The notes below the pieces were generated by a model. It was given only the letters and a program-made list of their open reading frames with translations. It had not been told where the DNA came from and made no database searches. From VXPQ01 sp965117025 (lineage in GTDB: Bacteria; Bacteroidota; Rhodothermia; Rhodothermales; VXPQ01), in the NCBI GenBank assembly GCA_965117025.1, contig OZ220746.1, positions 2,604,001 to 2,668,000 of the forward strand: a stretch of 64,000 nt of DNA. Direction: 5' to 3'. Positions within the stretch are counted from its first letter, which is position 1. Every line of letters starts with the position of its first letter. Made by a program: the position numbers and the translations under genes. Positions 17,154-25,742 of this stretch are shown here, piece after piece.

Positions 17154-18146
17154 TTACGACCGCGTATGCCACGGGGTCCCGTATCGATTACATAGCGCAG
17201 CAAGGGTTTCCATGCGTTTGCGTGCGGTCGTTCTCATGAATCTGCGCAGTTTATCGCCTTGCAGCGCGACCCCCTCGCCCCAGACGGCCCGCCCCGCGAT
17301 GACCCCGCTGGCGCCGGCCCGGCACGCCGCTTCCGCCTGTTTGGCGAACAAGGCGAACGGCACGCCCCCGCTCAACAGCGTCCACGGGACCGCACAGGCC
17401 TCGTCGAGGTCCCGGAGCGCCGGTTCCCAGGTGTCAGGGGACGCATCGGGATTCAGCGGGAAGGGTACTTTCAGCACATCCACGCTACGTTGCGAAAAGT
17501 GCCGGGCGGTTTTCACCGAGACCCGGACGCGTTCCTTATTGGAAAGTGTCTGGTCGGGGTCGAGCGAGCAGACCACCGGTTCCAGAAAGAACGGCAGGCC
17601 GAAGGCGCGGCATTGTGCCCCGATCCGGTCGACCAGTTCCGTTTGCGCACCGGCGCGCCGGGCTTCCGGGTGGAAAAACAGCAACAATTTTGCACCGTGG
17701 CCGCCGGAACGGACGATTTCCTCTACCCCCCAGTTCTCGATGAACTTCGTTTCCCGCCGGCTTGGATGTGCGCTGTAGTCGGTGATCTCCAGAGGGGCAA
17801 GCAAGCCGAATTCGCTTTCGGGGTTGCCAGACATATCCTTCATTGCAGGGAAGCCGTAATCCGGATCGGTCAGTACAGCGCTGTACGAACCGGCAAGTCC
17901 CTGGATCGCCGCCCGCTTGAACGTCAGGATATCCTGCCTGCTCACAGGGCGGGCCCGTGCGTTCGCCATGTCCTCTGCAAGATTGGCCCGGTGATCGATG
18001 GCGAGTACGGTAAACACACCCGCCGCCCCCGCGCACCGGCTCAAATGCCGCTCGATCGCAAGGCGCGCCGCGGACCGGTCTTTAGGATTTCCGTCCTTTC
18101 GGCCCCTCCGGCCCGTATGGCCTGTCCGAATGGGTGCGGTCCCCAT
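17154..18146 (-). CDS. Class I aldolase, LacD / IolJ-like
   Basis: A 330-residue TIM-barrel aldolase of the DeoC/LacD superfamily. It starts (MGTAPIRTG) in a TGATG overlap with the iolC stop, giving tight coupling. FTVLAIDHRANL at the first strand, the Schiff-base lysine segment VDVLKVPFPLN and the phosphate-binding end GASGVIAGRAVW support the call. Relatives cleave tagatose-1,6-bisphosphate, sulfofructose-1-phosphate or related ketose phosphates. Given the IolC-type kinase directly upstream and the IolA-type dehydrogenase, the best guess is cleavage of 5-dehydro-2-deoxygluconate-6-phosphate into DHAP and malonate semialdehyde, i.e. the IolJ step. A longer upstream frame exists but overlaps iolC extensively. 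Confidence 0.75.
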   Translation of the reverse strand: MGTAPIRTGHTGRRGRKDGNPKDRSAARLAIERHLSRCAGAAGVFTVLAIDHRANLAEDMANARARPVSRQDILTFKRAAIQGLAGSYSAVLTDPDYGFPAMKDMSGNPESEFGLLAPLEITDYSAHPSRRETKFIENWGVEEIVRSGGHGAKLLLFFHPEARRAGAQTELVDRIGAQCRAFGLPFFLEPVVCSLDPDQTLSNKERVRVSVKTARHFSQRSVDVLKVPFPLNPDASPDTWEPALRDLDEACAVPWTLLSGGVPFALFAKQAEAACRAGASGVIAGRAVWGEGVALQGDKLRRFMRTTARKRMETLAALCNRYGTPWHTRS

Positions 18147-19105
18147 CAGAATCCCCCTTGCTCCTCGATAAAGGAAGCCACCTCTTCGCGCGTGGGCATG
18201 TCGTTCGCACAGGCGTGACGCGTCACGATGATCGCTCCGGTAGCGTTGCCGAACCGGGCGCATTTTTCCCATGTCCATCCCTGCAAAAAGGCGTACACGA
18301 ATCCGGCAGCCCAAGCGTCCCCGGCGCCAAGCACATTGAGTATCTCCACGGAAAACGGGGCGGCGCGATGCACGCCTCCGTCTTTGGTATACACCTCCGA
18401 GCCCCTTTCTCCCCGCTTGACGGCGATGGCGCGTTGCACCAGGTCGAGCAGTACGGGTACGGCCTCCTCGACGCTTGACCGGTCGGCCGCGGCGGTGATT
18501 TCGTCCTCGGTCCCGATGGCGATGTCCACAAGAGGGAGGGCGTTACGAAGATGTTTACCGAAGGCGTCAAGGTCCGCCCAGAGCGTGGGCCGCCGGTCTA
18601 TATCGAGGATGATTTCGGCGCCTGCCGCGCGGGCGAGCTCCATAGCGTGCAGCGTAGTGCTGCGGGCGGGTTCGCCGCTGAACCGGGTTCCGGCCACGAA
18701 CAGCGCGTTCGTATCGTCGAAAGCGATCGGAGCAATATCGGCTGCCGTCATGTGCATATCGGCCGGATCGGGGCGGTAGTAGATGAGCGGGAACGTGTCG
18801 GGGGGGAGGATGCTCAGAAAAGCCAGCCCCGTCAGGTGCTCCGGATCGCGTACGACATACCGGGTATCGACGCCTTCTTTCGTCAGAAAGTCGATCAGGC
18901 CGTCGCTCAGGCCGTCCGTGCCGATCCGGGAGGCCATCGCCACACGCAGGCCGAGCCGGGCTGCGCCGGTGGCGAAGTTGGTCGGGCATCCCCCGGCATA
19001 GACGCTGAAATGCCGTACGCGGGACAGTTCCACGCCGATCTCGTCGGCGTACAGGTCGATCGCCAGCCGTCCCAGGCTGATGACGTCAAAAGTTCGTTCG
19101 GGCAT
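18146..19105 (-). CDS. iolC: 5-dehydro-2-deoxygluconokinase (IolC-like PfkB kinase)
   Basis: A 319-residue PfkB/ribokinase-family sugar kinase. FDVISLGRLAIDLYADEIG, YAGGCPTNFATGAARLGL, DTFPLIYYRPDPADMHM and the NVLGAGDAWAAGF catalytic-aspartate motif match IolC closely. It should phosphorylate 5-dehydro-2-deoxygluconate. Many IolC proteins are fused to a C-terminal aldolase-like DUF2090 domain; here that domain is absent and a separate LacD-like aldolase gene overlaps the stop codon instead. It lies 26 bp downstream of the iolA-like gene. Confidence 0.85.
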   Translation of the reverse strand: MPERTFDVISLGRLAIDLYADEIGVELSRVRHFSVYAGGCPTNFATGAARLGLRVAMASRIGTDGLSDGLIDFLTKEGVDTRYVVRDPEHLTGLAFLSILPPDTFPLIYYRPDPADMHMTAADIAPIAFDDTNALFVAGTRFSGEPARSTTLHAMELARAAGAEIILDIDRRPTLWADLDAFGKHLRNALPLVDIAIGTEDEITAAADRSSVEEAVPVLLDLVQRAIAVKRGERGSEVYTKDGGVHRAAPFSVEILNVLGAGDAWAAGFVYAFLQGWTWEKCARFGNATGAIIVTRHACANDMPTREEVASFIEEQGGF

Positions 19106-19131
19106 GCCCTGACCGGGGAGATCGGAAAAAA

Positions 19132-20607
19132 TCAGAAGGTGCGGGTCCATTCGCTCGGCCAGCGTTCCACCACGACTTTCGTTTGCGTGTAGAACTCCAC
19201 GCCATGCCGGGACTGCGCATGCAAGTCCCCGAAGAAACTTTCGTTCCATCCGCTGAACGGGAAAAAGGCCATCGGGGCGGCTACGCCGATGTTGACGCCG
19301 ATGTTGCCGGCGTCCGCTTCGTGCCGGAATTGCCGCGCGTGCGCCCCGCTGCTTGTGAAAATACAGGCCATGTTTCCGTAGGGGCGGTCGTTTACGAACC
19401 GGATGGCTTCGTCGAGGGTTTCGACATGAGAGAGGCTCAGTACCGGCCCGAATACCTCGATCCGGGACAGCGTGCTTGCCGGGGGAATATCCGAAAGCAC
19501 GGAGGGGAAAAGAAAATACCCGTCTTCGTAGCCCCCGACTTGTTTGCCTCGCCCGTCTACCACGAGCCGGGCGCCTTCTTTGGCGCCTGTTTCGATGAGC
19601 CCTTCGATGCGCTGCCTGCTTTGCTCGGAAATCACAGGCCCCATTTGTGCGTCCTCGTCCAGACCGTAGCCCACCCGGCGGGATGCGGCGGCCTCTGCAA
19701 TCCGTTCGGTAAATGCCTTGCCTGCGCTTCCTACCGTTACGGCTACGGAAGCGGCGAGGCATCGTTGTCCGGCGCAGCCGAAAGCGGAGTCGGCCATGAT
19801 CTGCGTGGTCATGTCCATGTCCGCGTCCGGCATGATCACCACCGGGTTTTTGGCGCCTCCCTGACATTGTGCGCGTTTCCCCGAAGCGGACGCCCTGCCG
19901 TAGACATAGCGCGCCACCGGCGTCGAGCCTACGAAACTCACGGCGCGCACCAGTGGATGATCAAGGAGCGCATCCACCGTGTCTTTGCCCCCGTGGACGA
20001 GTTGCAGCACACCCGGCGGAAAGCCGCACTGGTCGATCAGGTCGAACAGCCGGGCGCTGGTCATAGGGACGCGCTCGCTCGGCTTCAGGATGAAGCAATT
20101 GCCAGTGGCGACGGCGTAGGGCAGAAACCACAGGGGGATCATGCCCGGAAAATTGAACGGGGTAATGGCCGTGGTCACGCCCAGCGGTTGCCGGATCATG
20201 TGCTCGTCGATGCCGCGCGCAATGTCCTCGTTGTTCACGCCCTGCATGAGTATGGGCGTTCCGATGGCCACCTCCACGTTTTCGATGCCTCGCCGGAGTT
20301 CGCCCAGGCTTTCCCGGAAGGTCTTGCCACATTCGTTCGTGATAGTTCGGGCAAGGTCTTCGACGTGTTCTTCCAGCAGGTGCTTGAGTCGGAAAAGGTA
20401 TCCGATCCGTTCCGTGACCGGCGTCGCTCGCCATGCAGGGAACGCCTTGTGCGCCGCCTGCACGGCATGGTCTACCTCGTTCTTCGAGGAGAAGGGAACC
20501 CGCGCCAGCGGCTCGGCGGTGGCCGGATTGATCACATCCAGCAGCGAACTTTCCCGGCGAAGGCGCCAATCGCCTTCGATGTAATGGTAGAGTGGAGCAG
20601 GAAGCAT
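19132..20607 (-). CDS. mmsA: CoA-acylating (methyl)malonate-semialdehyde dehydrogenase
   Basis: A 491-residue aldehyde dehydrogenase of the MmsA/IolA type, which oxidises malonate or methylmalonate semialdehyde with NAD and CoA to acetyl- or propionyl-CoA. The NAD-binding segment ITPFNFPGMIPLWFLPYA and the catalytic cysteine in FGCAGQRCLAASVAV are diagnostic for this subfamily, together with WNESFFGDLHAQSRHG near the C-terminus. It is the first gene of the minus-strand operon. The ATG at 20607 (MLPAPLYHYIEGDW) fits the family N-terminus; upstream codons look non-coding. The iolA role is inferred from iolC next door. Confidence 0.9.
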   Translation of the reverse strand: MLPAPLYHYIEGDWRLRRESSLLDVINPATAEPLARVPFSSKNEVDHAVQAAHKAFPAWRATPVTERIGYLFRLKHLLEEHVEDLARTITNECGKTFRESLGELRRGIENVEVAIGTPILMQGVNNEDIARGIDEHMIRQPLGVTTAITPFNFPGMIPLWFLPYAVATGNCFILKPSERVPMTSARLFDLIDQCGFPPGVLQLVHGGKDTVDALLDHPLVRAVSFVGSTPVARYVYGRASASGKRAQCQGGAKNPVVIMPDADMDMTTQIMADSAFGCAGQRCLAASVAVTVGSAGKAFTERIAEAAASRRVGYGLDEDAQMGPVISEQSRQRIEGLIETGAKEGARLVVDGRGKQVGGYEDGYFLFPSVLSDIPPASTLSRIEVFGPVLSLSHVETLDEAIRFVNDRPYGNMACIFTSSGAHARQFRHEADAGNIGVNIGVAAPMAFFPFSGWNESFFGDLHAQSRHGVEFYTQTKVVVERWPSEWTRTF

Positions 20608-20861
20608 GACGTCAGGGCGAGAATATTTTGTGAAAATGCGTGATGCGGAATGCGTTACGCACATCGGCAGACCCGCAGCGTGCAACCGGTGCCGCAAAGG
20701 GTAAATCCGGCGAATGGCTTCTGTGTTCCTGTAGTTATACGTTGGGGAAAGGCGCCATGGCCGGGCAGGGCAGGAACCCGATTTTCAGGAGGTATGTACA
20801 GGGAGGGCAAGTATGCTTGGGGCGATGGCCCCGTTAACGGACATCGAACGAAACGGTTGCC
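20608..20861. promoter_or_regulatory. Divergent promoter region for the iolA-like operon and the zinc dehydrogenase
   Basis: This 254-bp gap lies between divergently transcribed genes, so both promoters and any operator should be here. I could not pick out a convincing promoter box or an inverted repeat. Confidence 0.35.
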
Positions 20862-21896
20862 ATGAAAGCCGTAATGAAAGTGGCGCCGGGCGTGGGGCAT
20901 ATCGAACTCCGTGATATCCCCGAACCCGACCCGGCTCCCGGACAGGTCAAGATTCGTGTGCAGGCCGCCGGCATCTGCGGAACGGACCTGCATATATATA
21001 AGGGTGAATTTGCATCACGACCTCCCGTCGTGCTCGGACACGAGGTGGCGGGAGAGATTGTGGATGCCGGAGATGATGTGGATCATTTGGCGCCGGGCCT
21101 TCGCGTAACGACCGAGACCTATTTTTCCACGTGCGACGCATGCCGTTATTGCCGTACCGGGCGCGCCAACCTGTGTCTTGATCGCCTGTCGATCGGCTCT
21201 GCGGTCAACGGAGGATTCACCCGGTACGTGATCGTGCCGGCTTCCAACATCCATGTCTTGCCGGACAATGTGGATTTTCAGGCCGGCGCCCTGACCGAGC
21301 CGCTTGCATGCGTGGTCCACGGCGTGTCGAGCACCCCGACGGTGTCCCCCGGCGATGTAGCGGTCGTGGCGGGTCCGGGCGCCATCGGCCTGCTTACGTT
21401 GCAGGTGATCAAGGCGGCCGGCGCAACGGTAGTCATGCTCGGTACGGACAGCGACGGACACCGCCTGGACATGGCCCGTTCATTCGGGGCCGACCACATC
21501 GTAAACGTGCAGCGCGATAATCCTTCGGAACTCGTTGCCGGCATCACGCCTGAAAGAATGGGGGCCGACGTGGTGTACGAATGTTCGGGTGCAGGACCTG
21601 CCGCTGCGGGATTGCTGGACCTTGTTCGGCGAGGGGGCAGGTATGTGCAAATCGGCCTTTTCGGCAAACCGGTCGCATGGGACCTTGACCAGGTATGCTA
21701 CAAGGAACTTGTCGTTACCGGCAGCAACGCGAGCGTACCCGCCGCCTGGCTGCGCGCGTTGCAGTTGCTGCAAAACGGGCAGGTGCGTACGAAGCCGCTT
21801 ATTACCGATATCCGTGAGGTAACCGAATGGGAACAGGCCTTCGAAGGGTTCGAGCGCCGGCGCGGCGTCAAAACGCTATTCATTCCTGTGGATTGA
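20862..21896 (+). CDS. Zinc-dependent medium-chain alcohol/polyol dehydrogenase
   Basis: A 344-residue MDR-superfamily enzyme. The catalytic zinc site is in CGTDLHIYKG and GHEVAGEIV; the structural zinc site is the four-cysteine CDACRYCRTGRANLC; the Rossmann fold has VAVVAGPGAIGLLTLQVIKAAGA. It resembles L-threonine 3-dehydrogenase, sorbitol dehydrogenase and other polyol dehydrogenases. Being divergent from the IolC/UxaE-like operon, it could oxidise an inositol or keto-inositol intermediate, as MDR enzymes do in the Thermotoga inositol route. That is inference; the substrate is not readable. The next gene is the large TonB receptor 348 bp away. Confidence 0.85.
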   Translation: MKAVMKVAPGVGHIELRDIPEPDPAPGQVKIRVQAAGICGTDLHIYKGEFASRPPVVLGHEVAGEIVDAGDDVDHLAPGLRVTTETYFSTCDACRYCRTGRANLCLDRLSIGSAVNGGFTRYVIVPASNIHVLPDNVDFQAGALTEPLACVVHGVSSTPTVSPGDVAVVAGPGAIGLLTLQVIKAAGATVVMLGTDSDGHRLDMARSFGADHIVNVQRDNPSELVAGITPERMGADVVYECSGAGPAAAGLLDLVRRGGRYVQIGLFGKPVAWDLDQVCYKELVVTGSNASVPAAWLRALQLLQNGQVRTKPLITDIREVTEWEQAFEGFERRRGVKTLFIPVD

Positions 21897-22244
21897 TGGG
21901 GCATCCGGTCGGGGCATGCGGGGAAACGGCGAGACAAAAAATTTCTGTTCTTGCTTTATTGTTTACGATGTCGTAACCTATGCCGCTGAGCGTGAGTTAC
22001 TCCCGCAAGATGCCGGGTGTGTACTGACGCACAGAATATGTACGATGCATGATTTGCTCTGCATTGGCATCATTGACATAATTGGACGCGAAAACGCTTT
22101 TTACATACGGTACTATGCTAAACCGCGAATTTCGCGCTCCTTGATTTCAAGCGCTAACGCGAATGTACGGGCGTTTCGATGTGTCTGTCGCAACGCTCTT
22201 TTGAAACGTTACAGCCACCACCATCAATACAGAGGGTCATGCAA
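21897..22244. promoter_or_regulatory. Leader region of duplicated module A
   Basis: This 348-bp non-coding gap precedes the 34-kb run of two modules and is a likely place for the main promoter. It contains AT-rich sequence (about 21935-22120), a TTGACA at 22073 without a matching downstream box, and a short perfect palindrome CGCGAA-T-TTCGCG at 22124-22136. A ribosome binding site AGAGG at 22231-22235 sets the start of the receptor at 22245. Confidence 0.4.
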
Positions 22245-25200
22245 ATGAGACTGGCAAAGCTACTATTTACGCTTGCTCTGCTTATCCCGGCCACTGCCTG
22301 GGCGCAGCAAGGCAAGATCGCTGGTCAGGTAACCGATGAGGCTACCGGGGAATCGCTTCCCGGCGTGAATGTTGTGATCGAGGGGACGACGCAAGGCGCC
22401 GTTACCGATGCGGAAGGGTACTATCACATTCTGAATGTGCGCCCCGGTACGTACGGTCTTCGCGCATCGTTCATCGGGTACACGGCGGCAGTACAGGAGG
22501 GGGTCCATGTGAGTACGGATCTGACTACCACGGTTAACTTTGCGATAGAAGAGGAAACTGTGGGTCTCGAGGAAGTGGTCGTCGTGGCCGAGCAGCCTAT
22601 CGTGCAGGCCGACGTATCGGCGAACGTGGCGAACCTGAGCGCCCAGGATTTTCAGGATTTGCCTGTAGCGGGCGTTTCGGAAGTACTGGACCTCCAGGCG
22701 GGCATCGAGCCCGGGCTGATGATACGCGGCGGCGGGATGAACCAGGTCGGTTTCATCGTTGACGGCCAGCAGATGCGCACGGGCCGCCATAACGATCCGC
22801 TGACGAGCATCAGTTACACGTCGCTTGAGGAAGTGCAGGTGCAGACAGGCGGGTTCAGCGCGGAGTACGGGAACGTGCGTTCCGGCATCGTGAACGTCGC
22901 CACGAAGGAACCCTCTCGCACGGAATACACCGTGGATGCACTCATTCGCTTTTCGCCGGCTCAGGACAAGACCTTCGACGCGTATCACCAGTTGCCGTCA
23001 AGTTGCTCCTATCCTTCTTCTGTCATCGAATGCAACACGTGGTTTGCGCGCCCGGTGCTGGATCCGGCGGTTCGCCTGAACGGGGTGGAGAGTTCCGATT
23101 GGGACGCCTATCAGATCCGGCAGTACAAGCCGTTTCCGGGCTGGCAGGGAATCCTTGATCGTCTTCATGCGGAGAATTTCGACGTGACCGAAGCGGACAT
23201 GATCGAGTACTGGCACTACATGTGGCGCAAGAGCAATGAGATCACGATGCCGGATTACGACGCCGACATCACAATCGGCGGCCCGATTCCGGGCATCAGC
23301 CAGCAACTGGGCGGCCTTCGTTTCCTCGCTTCCTATCGCGGATCGCAAACAGCCTATCTGTATCCGCAGGACCGTCAGGCATACAAGGAAAATACTTTTC
23401 AGGGTAAGCTGATCTCCAATGTGGCCCAGGGTATGAAATTGACGTTCAGTGCCCTCGGTACGATGCAGCGCGGCCAGCTCCAGCACGAAAACACGCAGGG
23501 TACGGTGCTCTGGTCGGGTCAACTTCCATCTTATCCCTGGTGGGGAGGTGGAGGAAAGCAGATAAGGGAGATCGATATTCGCGGGGACGAGTTGTTCACG
23601 GATGGGCAATGGCCCATCGGTGACATCGATCACCTGATGCTGGGCCTGCAGTTCACGCATACGCTGAACCAGAATACCTTTTACGAGGTCGGTCTTCAGC
23701 GGATGGAATCGAACTATCAGACCCATATGCCGGTCTTGCGGGACGGGTCGTTCGTATGTTCGCCGGACGGCACAGGTCCAAATGGTGAGTCCTGCCAGCC
23801 GCATGAGCTCGTCCGGCTTCCCTGGACGGACAACTTCGGCCGCATCAACGAAGGCTTCGGATACGAAAGCCTGATCGGCCAGGAAGACGGTATCGTGTGC
23901 TTCGGCGGCGATTCCGACGTTACCGGCGACGGCGCGGCTACGCCGTATTGCTCGGGCCAGGAGCCCATGGGCTTCGCCGGGATCGGCGGCAATATCCTGA
24001 CGGACGAATCGACGGGCGGTCACTGGGTGAAGACGCGTGACACCTCGACCGTGACGGTGTATACCGGCCGGTTCGATCTCACGAGTCAGCTCAATCGTTT
24101 TCTCCTGGTCCAGACGGGCGCCGAGTTGATCTACAGTGACTACGAGATGGACTACGCCAGTATCAACATTGCGCTGGCCGGTCCGCAGTCGGGTGCTCGC
24201 TGGCCCTGGGACGGTTCTCCTGTGCAGGGCGCCGCCTATGCGCAGGGCAAGCTCGAATTCCAGGGCATGATCGCGAACCTCGGCGTGCGGCTCGACTACT
24301 TCGATCCGAACACGGAGTGGTGGCAGTACGGACCGTATGAGGGCGTCTTCCGCTTCAACAGAGAAAAACTGGACGAAGAACTGGAGACCGAATCCGTCGG
24401 TTCGCAGATCGGCATCAGTCCCCGTGTCGGTATTTCTTTCCCGATCACGGAAAACAGCAAGTTGTATTTCAACTACGGTCACTTCCGCCAGATGATGGAT
24501 GCCTACGATGTGCTGGGGATCCGGCAGTCCAAGGCGGGCGGTATTGACGAACTCGCGAATCCGGAGCACCCGCTGCCCAAGACAGTGGCGTACGAACTGG
24601 GCTTCGACCAGAATGTGCTGGATCAATTCCTGCTGCGTATTTCCGGCTATTACCGGGACAACAGGGAGCAGACGCGGACGGTCAATCTGACGAGTCTTGG
24701 CGGGGTCGTGAATTACAGCACGAAGCAGCCGTGGAATTACTCGGACACGCGAGGAGCGGAATTCAGCATCTCCAAGAATCGCGGCAGGTGGATCCAAGGC
24801 TTCGCCAACTTCACGTACCAGCAATCGAAGAGCGGTAATTTCGGGTACTCGAATTTCTTTGAGAACTCGTTCCAGATGGTGAACTGGTTGCGCGACGCCA
24901 CCGATTACCGGCAAAGCGCCCCGGTGGCCGAGCCGTTCGCCCGCATGAACCTGCTTGTGCTCACGCCGCAAGGCTTCGGGCCTGAAGTGGCCGGCGGCAA
25001 TCCGCTGGGGAATTTCCGCATCAGTCTTCTGGGTGAATGGCGCAAGGGCATTGCGTTCACCTGGGCAGGCGGCGCGAGCATTCCTGAAGTGCGCAACAAC
25101 GTCCGGTATCGCGACTACTGGAATTTCGATCTGCGGTTCACGAAGCACTTCGCTGCCGGACCTACGCGGTTGCAGTTGTTTGCGGACATCGATAATGTCT

Positions 25201-25634
25201 TCAACCTGCGGCACCTGAACTGGGTCGGCGCCTGGCTCCAGCGACAGGGACGGGATTCGGAAGATTACATGCGCTCGCTGCATATGCCGGCGGATATCTT
25301 CGACCAGTTGCCTGACGGCGCCACCAAGCCATACCTGTGGGTGCCTGGCGATGATCGCCCGGGTGTATTCCGCGACTGGGATGTCGAGTGGCAGCCGATC
25401 GAAGCCAAGGCTACGTTGCCGGATGCTCCCGATGCGGGCTTCGAACGCGGCTGGGTCTGGGCCGAGGATACGGGCATGTACCACCGGTGGACCGGCAGTG
25501 GTTGGGAACAGGTTCCGGGCGGTGAGGTGGATCAGGTGCTGGATGATAAGGCATACATCGATATGCCGAACCACCGGTTCAATACCTTCCTGAACCCGCG
25601 CAGAGTCACGCTCGGTCTGCGAGTAAGCTTCTAA
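22245..25634 (+). CDS. Large TonB-dependent receptor, module A
   Basis: A 1129-residue outer-membrane receptor. The signal peptide (MRLAKLLFTLALLIPATAWA-Q) is followed by a carboxypeptidase-regulatory-like Ig domain (about 22-105; GKIAGQVTDEATGESLPGVN), a plug (about 110-240; LMIRGGG, FIVDGQQ, EVQVQTGGFSAEYGNVRSG) and a long beta-barrel ending in GLRVSF with the terminal phenylalanine expected for barrel insertion. The family imports ligands using TonB energy. No SusD gene follows; a T9SS-like surface protein takes that place. Its paralogue at 39255-42485 shares start, signal, plug and C-terminus. The AGAGG site favours ATG 22245 over 22239. Confidence 0.92.
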   Translation: MRLAKLLFTLALLIPATAWAQQGKIAGQVTDEATGESLPGVNVVIEGTTQGAVTDAEGYYHILNVRPGTYGLRASFIGYTAAVQEGVHVSTDLTTTVNFAIEEETVGLEEVVVVAEQPIVQADVSANVANLSAQDFQDLPVAGVSEVLDLQAGIEPGLMIRGGGMNQVGFIVDGQQMRTGRHNDPLTSISYTSLEEVQVQTGGFSAEYGNVRSGIVNVATKEPSRTEYTVDALIRFSPAQDKTFDAYHQLPSSCSYPSSVIECNTWFARPVLDPAVRLNGVESSDWDAYQIRQYKPFPGWQGILDRLHAENFDVTEADMIEYWHYMWRKSNEITMPDYDADITIGGPIPGISQQLGGLRFLASYRGSQTAYLYPQDRQAYKENTFQGKLISNVAQGMKLTFSALGTMQRGQLQHENTQGTVLWSGQLPSYPWWGGGGKQIREIDIRGDELFTDGQWPIGDIDHLMLGLQFTHTLNQNTFYEVGLQRMESNYQTHMPVLRDGSFVCSPDGTGPNGESCQPHELVRLPWTDNFGRINEGFGYESLIGQEDGIVCFGGDSDVTGDGAATPYCSGQEPMGFAGIGGNILTDESTGGHWVKTRDTSTVTVYTGRFDLTSQLNRFLLVQTGAELIYSDYEMDYASINIALAGPQSGARWPWDGSPVQGAAYAQGKLEFQGMIANLGVRLDYFDPNTEWWQYGPYEGVFRFNREKLDEELETESVGSQIGISPRVGISFPITENSKLYFNYGHFRQMMDAYDVLGIRQSKAGGIDELANPEHPLPKTVAYELGFDQNVLDQFLLRISGYYRDNREQTRTVNLTSLGGVVNYSTKQPWNYSDTRGAEFSISKNRGRWIQGFANFTYQQSKSGNFGYSNFFENSFQMVNWLRDATDYRQSAPVAEPFARMNLLVLTPQGFGPEVAGGNPLGNFRISLLGEWRKGIAFTWAGGASIPEVRNNVRYRDYWNFDLRFTKHFAAGPTRLQLFADIDNVFNLRHLNWVGAWLQRQGRDSEDYMRSLHMPADIFDQLPDGATKPYLWVPGDDRPGVFRDWDVEWQPIEAKATLPDAPDAGFERGWVWAEDTGMYHRWTGSGWEQVPGGEVDQVLDDKAYIDMPNHRFNTFLNPRRVTLGLRVSF

Positions 25635-25652
25635 GGGAATCGATTCGTCAGG

Positions 25653-25682
25653 AGGTCGGCGGCCATTGCGTCCGCCGACCTT
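25653..25682 (+). terminator. Strong intercistronic hairpin after the module A receptor
   Basis: AGGTCGGCGG pairs perfectly with CCGCCGACCT over a 9-nt loop, 18 bp after the receptor stop. Only a weak T-rich stretch follows (TTCGGGCGGTTTATC). It is better seen as an attenuator or mRNA-stability hairpin between the receptor and the next gene than as a full terminator. Confidence 0.55.
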
Positions 25683-25742
25683 CGGGCGGTTTATCCGGAG
25701 ATGAAAATCGACGGCAGTTATTCTGCACATTCGAACAAGATC

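Noticed and set aside
15741..20607. Reading the epimerase-kinase-aldolase-dehydrogenase set as a sulfoquinovose (sulfo-EMP) pathway
   Set aside because: The order of reactions would fit, but the kinase is clearly IolC-like and the dehydrogenase is MmsA/IolA-like with a CoA-type active site; no sulfonate transporter or sulfolactaldehyde enzyme is present.
22073..22116. TTGACA followed by TACTAT as a sigma-70-type promoter before module A
   Set aside because: The boxes are about 32 bp apart, far from the usual 17; no alternative pair is better.
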